Source: Acidimicrobiaceae bacterium
GTDB taxonomy: Bacteria > Actinomycetota > Acidimicrobiia > Acidimicrobiales > RAAP-2
Direction of reading: 5' to 3'
DNA length: 61,784 bases
Assembly: GCA_003153575.1 (NCBI GenBank)
Contig: PLZW01000005.1
Span: 11,171 to 72,954, forward strand
Shown: positions 57,441 to 61,784 of the stretch, in pieces
How the letters are laid out: the number at the start of each line of letters is the position of its first letter
Position numbering within the stretch: the stretch's first letter is position 1
Notes under the pieces: model-generated
Told to the model about the DNA's origin: nothing
What the model saw: the letters and a program-made list of their open reading frames with translations, nothing else
The model's database searches: none
Translations under genes and position numbers: made by a program

Positions 57441-60400
57441 TCAGGACTGGATGGCGTGGGGGCCGAGCAGGACCCGCAATTCGCCCATCAGCCCCCGGCT
57501 CGAGTCGACGTTGAACTCCGAGGGCAGGCGGAGGACCTTGTCCCCGACGTGCAGCAGGACGGGCGAGTGACCGGGATGCTCGGAGAGCAGCCGTTTGAGG
57601 TCGTCGACGGTCCGGTCGGTGAGGGTGCCGAGCGGCAGCGAGATCCGCAGGTCCCGGAGGCCGTCGGCCGCGAGCTCGGGACGGGAGACCTCCATGCACA
57701 CCAACTTGAGGCGCTCGTCGCGCATGTCCAGGCGTGCCTTCACCACCACGATGGCGTCATCGTCGAGGAGCGCCCCGTAGTCGGCCATGGTCTTCGGGAA
57801 GACGAACGCCTCGATCGAGGCGTTCAGGTCCTCCAGGACGAAGGTGGCCATCAGGTCGCCCTTCTTGGTGTAGCGCCGCTGCAGCTCGGTGATGACCCCG
57901 CCGATGACCTTCACCCCGCCGCCACCCTCGTAGCCGGCGGCGGCCGTGGCGTCGGGGTCGTAGTCGCGCAGCTCGGCGAGGCCGCAGTCGGTCAGGCGGG
58001 CCAGGGAGCCCTCCAGTCCCATCAGCGGGTGGTCGCTGATGTAGAGCCCGAGCATCTCCTTTTCGAAGGCCAGGCGGAGCGACTTGTCGAACTCGGTGTC
58101 GGGGATCGGCAGGCGGGTGTCGGCGAACCCGGTGGTCTGGCCGTCGGCCTGCTCTTCCAAGGTGGCGAAGAGCGACATCACCCCGGCATCGTGCTCCCGG
58201 CGGCGCTCGAGGGTGCGGTCCACGATCTCCTCGAAGGCCAGGAACAGACCTTGGCGGGCATGGCCCATCGAGTCGAAGGCACCGGCCTTGATCAGCGACT
58301 CGATGGTCCGTTTGTTGAGCACCTGGGGGTCGACCCGTTGACAGAAGTCGTAGAAGTCGGCGAAGGGGCCGGAGACCTCGCGCTCGGCCACGATGAGCCC
58401 GACCAGGGCCTCGCCCACGTTGCGCACGGCGGCCAGGCCGAAGGTGATGGCGCCGGGACTGTCGCCCGAGGTGCCGATGTCACCCGCGCCGGCGGTGAAG
58501 TCCGGGGTGAACTCGGCCAGGGAACGGTTGACGTCGGGCACCTGGACCTCGATGCCCATCGAGCGGCACTCGCCGAGGTAGATGGCCGTCTTGTCCTTGT
58601 TGTCCTTGACGCTGGTCAGCAGGCTGGCGAAGTACTCGACCGGGTAGTGGGCCTTCAGCCAGGCCGTCTGGTAGGCGATGAAGCCGTAGCCGTAGGAGTG
58701 CGACTTGTTGAAGGCGTAGTCGGCGAACGGCTCGATGATGTCGAACAGCGAGGTGCCGAGCTCCTCGCCGTAGCCCTCGGTGACGCAGCCGGCCACGAAC
58801 TTCTCGCGCTCGGCCTGGATGAGGGCGCGGATCTTCTTACCGCAGGCCTTGCGCAGGTTGTCGGCCTCGGCCAGCGTGTACCCGGCGAACTTCTGCGCCA
58901 CCCGCATCACCGACTCCTGGTAGATCATCAGGCCGTAGGTGTCGGCCAGGATCTCCTCGAGGTCGGGGTGGGCGTAGGTGACCGGCTGACGGCCGTTCTT
59001 GCGGTCGGCGTAGTCCCGGTGCATGTTGGCCGCCATCGGGCCCGGCCGGTACAGGGCGACCAGGGCCGCGACGTCGTCGAAGGATGTCGGGGCCAACGAC
59101 CGCATGAGCGACCGCATGGGTCCGCCCTCGAGTTGGAACACGCCCATCGAGTCGCCCTTGCGGAGCATCTGGAAGGTGGGCTCGTCGTCGAGGGCGATGC
59201 CGTCGATGTCGGGCCGGCTTCCCGTCGAGATCTCGATGAGATCGAGGGACCGCTCGATGACCGAGAGGTTGCGCAGTCCGAGGAAGTCCATCTTCAGCAG
59301 TCCGAGGTCCTCGACTCCGTGCATCTCGTACTGGGTGACGATGGGGGCGTCGTCCGGGTTGTTGCTATCGGGCTTGCGCTGGATGGGGACGTATTCGGTG
59401 AGCGGGAGGTCGGTGATCACCACCGCTGCGGCGTGGATGCCGTCGCCGCGTCGCAGACCCTCGAGCCCCTTGGCCACGTCGATGACCCGCTTGGCCTCGG
59501 GGTCGGTCTCGTACATGGTGCGCAGCTCGGCCGCGGCCGCGAACCCGTCCTCGAAGCCCTCGGTCCTGGCCAGGCAGGCGGCGAGGGGGGTGTCCCGGCC
59601 CATCATCAACGGGGGCATGGCCTTGGCGATCTTGTCCCCGACGATGTAGGGGTACCCGAGCACACGCGACGCGTCGCGCACGGCCGCCCTGGCCTTGATG
59701 GTGGAGAACGTGACGATCTGGGCGACGTGGTCCGACCCGTACCGATCCGCTGCGTACTTGATCATGTCGCCGCGGTAGCGCTCGTCGAAATCCATGTCGA
59801 TGTCGGGCATCTGGATGCGCCCGGGGTTGAGGAAGCGCTCGAACAGGAGGTCGTACTTGATGGGATCCAGGTCGACGATCTGCAGGCAGTAGGCGACGCA
59901 GCAGCCGGCGGCGGACCCGCGCCCCGGGCCCACCCGGATCCGCTGCGAACGGGCGAAGCGGATCAGGTCCCACACCACGAGGAAGTAGGCCGAGAACCCC
60001 ATGTTGGCAATGACCTCGAGCTCGTAGTCGAGTCGCTCCATGACCGCGGCCGGGATGGGCATCCCGTAGCGCTCCTTGGCGCCTTCGGTGCTGAGGTGGC
60101 GCAGGTAGGCCGCGGCCCGTACCTCGTAGGTCTCCCCGGTGAACCCGTCGGGAACGGGGAACTGGGGGAGGCTCGGCTTGCCGAAGTCGATCTCGACCGA
60201 CGCCCGCTCGGCGATGAGCAGGGTGTTGTCACAGGCCTCGGGGAGCTCGGCGAAGAGGTGGCGCATCTCGGCCGCCGACTTCAGGTAGTGCTCCTCGCCT
60301 TCGAACTTGAATCGTTTGGGGTCGTCGATGAGGGCACCGGTCTGCACGCACAGCAACGCGTCGTGCGCCACATGGTCCTCACGGTGGGTGTAGTGGCTGT

Positions 60401-61061
60401 CGTTGGTGGCGAGCAGGGGTGCGCCGATGCGGTGGGCGATCTCGACGAGCGCAGGGTTGGTCTTGTGCTGCTCGGGGAGGCCGTGGTCCTGGATCTCCAC
60501 GAACAGGTTGCCCTTGCCGAAGATGTCCTGGAGTCGACCGGCCAGCATCTCGGCCTTGACCTGGTCGTCGGCCAGCAGGGCCTGGAGCACGACGCCGCCG
60601 AGGCAGCCGGTGGTGGCGATGAGGCCCTTGGCGTGGCGCTCGAGCAGCTCCCAGTCCAGCCGGGGCTTGTAGTAGTAGCCCTCGAGGTAGGCGGCCGACG
60701 ACAGCTTGAGGAGGTTGCGGTAGCCCTCGTTCGACTCGGCCAGGAGGGTCAGGTGGTAGTAGAGCTTCTCGCCCCCGCCGGTGTCGCCACCCGTGTCGTC
60801 GACCTTGCCCCGGCGGACCGGACGCTCGTGGCGGGACTCGGCGGCCATATACGCCTCGGTGCCGATGATCGGGTTGATGCCGGCCGTGCGGCACGCCGCG
60901 TAGAAGTCGAGGACCCCGTACATGTTCCCGTGGTCGGTGATCCCGAGGGCCGGTTGGCCGTCGGCCACGGCCGCCTCGACGAGGTCGTCCACCCGCGCCG
61001 CCCCGTCCAGCATAGAGAACTCGGTGTGGGTGTGGAGGTGGGTGAACGACCGTGCTGCCAA
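57441..61061 (-). CDS. dnaE: DNA polymerase III alpha subunit
   Basis: A replicative polymerase of about 1206 residues. The N-terminal PHP domain (SFTHLHTHTEFSMLDGAARV; GITDHGNMYG) keeps the metal-binding histidines, consistent with actinobacterial DnaE1 proofreading by PHP. The catalytic carboxylates are in MPDIDMDFDERYR with GPGRGSAAG upstream. The tandem HhH, OB fold (VIGGVITELQRRYTKKGDLMATFVLED) and C-terminal tail follow. No ATG or GTG lies in frame near the conserved start. TTG61061 (LAARSFTHLH) is the best choice, with a GGGAAGGG 12 nt upstream. Confidence 0.95.
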   Translation of the reverse strand: MAARSFTHLHTHTEFSMLDGAARVDDLVEAAVADGQPALGITDHGNMYGVLDFYAACRTAGINPIIGTEAYMAAESRHERPVRRGKVDDTGGDTGGGEKLYYHLTLLAESNEGYRNLLKLSSAAYLEGYYYKPRLDWELLERHAKGLIATTGCLGGVVLQALLADDQVKAEMLAGRLQDIFGKGNLFVEIQDHGLPEQHKTNPALVEIAHRIGAPLLATNDSHYTHREDHVAHDALLCVQTGALIDDPKRFKFEGEEHYLKSAAEMRHLFAELPEACDNTLLIAERASVEIDFGKPSLPQFPVPDGFTGETYEVRAAAYLRHLSTEGAKERYGMPIPAAVMERLDYELEVIANMGFSAYFLVVWDLIRFARSQRIRVGPGRGSAAGCCVAYCLQIVDLDPIKYDLLFERFLNPGRIQMPDIDMDFDERYRGDMIKYAADRYGSDHVAQIVTFSTIKARAAVRDASRVLGYPYIVGDKIAKAMPPLMMGRDTPLAACLARTEGFEDGFAAAAELRTMYETDPEAKRVIDVAKGLEGLRRGDGIHAAAVVITDLPLTEYVPIQRKPDSNNPDDAPIVTQYEMHGVEDLGLLKMDFLGLRNLSVIERSLDLIEISTGSRPDIDGIALDDEPTFQMLRKGDSMGVFQLEGGPMRSLMRSLAPTSFDDVAALVALYRPGPMAANMHRDYADRKNGRQPVTYAHPDLEEILADTYGLMIYQESVMRVAQKFAGYTLAEADNLRKACGKKIRALIQAEREKFVAGCVTEGYGEELGTSLFDIIEPFADYAFNKSHSYGYGFIAYQTAWLKAHYPVEYFASLLTSVKDNKDKTAIYLGECRSMGIEVQVPDVNRSLAEFTPDFTAGAGDIGTSGDSPGAITFGLAAVRNVGEALVGLIVAEREVSGPFADFYDFCQRVDPQVLNKRTIESLIKAGAFDSMGHARQGLFLAFEEIVDRTLERRREHDAGVMSLFATLEEQADGQTTGFADTRLPIPDTEFDKSLRLAFEKEMLGLYISDHPLMGLEGSLARLTDCGLAELRDYDPDATAAAGYEGGGGVKVIGGVITELQRRYTKKGDLMATFVLEDLNASIEAFVFPKTMADYGALLDDDAIVVVKARLDMRDERLKLVCMEVSRPELAADGLRDLRISLPLGTLTDRTVDDLKRLLSEHPGHSPVLLHVGDKVLRLPSEFNVDSSRGLMGELRVLLGPHAIQS

Positions 61062-61121
61062 CGTCTCTACATGCCCTTCCCGGATCGGTCGTCCCGCCCC
61101 GTGGATGGTGCCCGAGGGCTC

Positions 61122-61136
61122 TCCACAGGCTGTGGA
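61122..61136. promoter_or_regulatory. Inverted TCCACAG/CTGTGGA upstream of dnaE
   Basis: A perfect 7-bp inverted repeat with a 1-nt centre, 61 bp upstream of the dnaE start. Each arm resembles the CCACA end of a DnaA box. A DnaA or other regulator site is possible. The surrounding 246-bp gap shows no gene. Confidence 0.4.
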
Positions 61137-61295
61137 CGAGTTACAGCAGTGTGATTCCGACGATAGCGCGGGCTGGGATCGGGCTGTTGGGTGGTCCGCT
61201 GACCTGGGACGCCGGGCGCGCCAGGGCGACGGGTCGGGGCCGGTGCTTCCCGTCGGTCGACCGTTCCCACCCCGGCGCAGTGCCGCGGGGCGTGC

Positions 61296-61301
61296 CAGGA
61301 T
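61296..61301 (+). promoter_or_regulatory. Possible -10 (CAGGAT) for the SRPBCC gene
   Basis: CAGGAT ends 6 nt before ATG61308. One base off TANNNT; spacing fits the leaderless class. Confidence 0.3.
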
Positions 61302-61307
61302 CGTCCC

Positions 61308-61778
61308 ATGACCACCCGACGTATCGAGGTCCCCCGCACCATCGACGCCCCTCCGGAGGCCATCTTCGCGGTGTTGCGCGACCCCAAGAGCCACGTGGCC
61401 ATCGACAGTTCGGGAATGTTGATGTCGTCCTCCGGCGATCCTGTCGGCGCAGTGGGCGACACCTTCGTGGTCCACATGGACCGCGAGTCGCTCAACGACT
61501 ACCCGCTCGGCCAGTACGACGTGACGGTGACCATCACCGATTTCGAGCCCGACCGGGCCATCGCCTGGACGGTCCTCGGCGCCATCGAACCGCCGCTCCG
61601 CCACGTCTACGGCTACACCCTCGAGCCGATCGACGGCGGTACGAGGGTCACCTCGTACTACGACTGGTCGGGCGCCGACCCGGTCTGGCTCGAGGCCGAT
61701 ATCTTCCCGGTGCTGTCCGAGGGGGCGTTACGGGCGACACTCGGGATCCTGGCCCGCACGGTGACCACCGAACCATAA
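61308..61778 (+). CDS. SRPBCC (START-like) family protein
   Basis: A 156-residue protein with the helix-grip layout: IEVPRTIDAPPEAIFAVLRDP at the start, a central beta sheet (FVVHMDRESLNDY; YDVTVTITDFEPDRAIAWTV) and a C-terminal helix (LSEGALRATLGILARTV). Such proteins bind hydrophobic ligands or act as polyketide cyclase-like or coenzyme Q-binding relatives. No specific role is inferable. Complete within the window; its stop is 6 bp from the end. Confidence 0.85.
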   Translation: MTTRRIEVPRTIDAPPEAIFAVLRDPKSHVAIDSSGMLMSSSGDPVGAVGDTFVVHMDRESLNDYPLGQYDVTVTITDFEPDRAIAWTVLGAIEPPLRHVYGYTLEPIDGGTRVTSYYDWSGADPVWLEADIFPVLSEGALRATLGILARTVTTEP

Positions 61779-61784
61779 GGGCCC

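Noticed and set aside
57456-61154. Very long forward open frame opposite dnaE
   Set aside because: Antisense shadow of dnaE produced by high GC at third positions; composition is Val/Glu/Gly/His-rich with no domain, while dnaE on the other strand has full motifs.

Overview
The window is a GC-rich, gene-dense, chromosomal stretch from an actinobacterium. Gene order points to Actinomycetota: pnp - M16 peptidase - dapB - dapA - rnj - ftsK; lexA divergent from a LysM gene with nrdR beyond; DUF3040 close to mraZ; no ftsA before ftsZ; sepF - yggT - divIVA after ftsZ; DksA-like gene - lspA - rluD. The tRNA-modification and DAP gene order, and the gaps in the dcw cluster, make a deep lineage such as Acidimicrobiia plausible. 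That placement is inference, because no rRNA or marker phylogeny could be run. No tRNA, rRNA, CRISPR array, insertion sequence or prophage was recognised.

Layout. 1-11 kb: tail of PNPase, M16 peptidase, dapB, two tandem TetR regulators next to a diiron ferritin-like protein, dapA, RNase J, FtsK. 11-15.5 kb: D,D-carboxypeptidase, thrB, queF and a reverse-strand DUF222/HNH nuclease. 15.5-23.5 kb: miaB, miaA, dapF, hflX, dapC, dapD, dapE. With dapA and dapB this gives the succinylase route from aspartate semialdehyde to meso-diaminopimelate. 23.7-27.9 kb: SOS block of lexA, a divergent LysM division-suppressor-like gene, nrdR, a PIG-L deacetylase and DNA polymerase IV. 28-31.2 kb: DUF3040 protein, ROK kinase, a small conserved protein, HNH nuclease, lipoate-ligase-like protein. 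31.5-48.5 kb: dcw cluster mraZ, rsmH, ftsL, ftsI, murE, mraY, ftsW, murG, murC, murB, ftsQ, ftsZ, pgeF, yggS, sepF, yggT, divIVA; murF and murD are absent from their usual places. 48.7-51.7 kb: DksA-like protein with a histone-like Lys/Ala tail, lspA, rluD, DinB-fold protein. 51.8-61.8 kb: a reductase-like protein, sigma factor, histidine phosphatase, a membrane-protein gene broken by an amber codon, Rrf2 regulator, a hypothetical gene, dnaE and an SRPBCC protein.

The genes work together around cell-wall synthesis and division: DAP made by the dap genes is the residue that MurE (DNPR motif) should add, and the dcw products build and place the septum. LexA, the LysM protein and Pol IV form a DNA-damage arm that could pause division.

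Two recurrent expression signals stand out. First, many start codons lie only 6-10 nt after a TANNNT -10 element, which predicts leaderless or near-leaderless transcripts. Second, at several junctions (before the M16 gene, miaA-dapF, dapF-hflX, dapC-dapD, dapD-dapE, before dapA and before miaB) tiny open frames are chained by NTGA stop/start overlaps into the next gene, usually as two or three starts in tandem with a period of 2 modulo 3. I regard this start-stop relay arrangement as the best candidate for an undescribed feature here.
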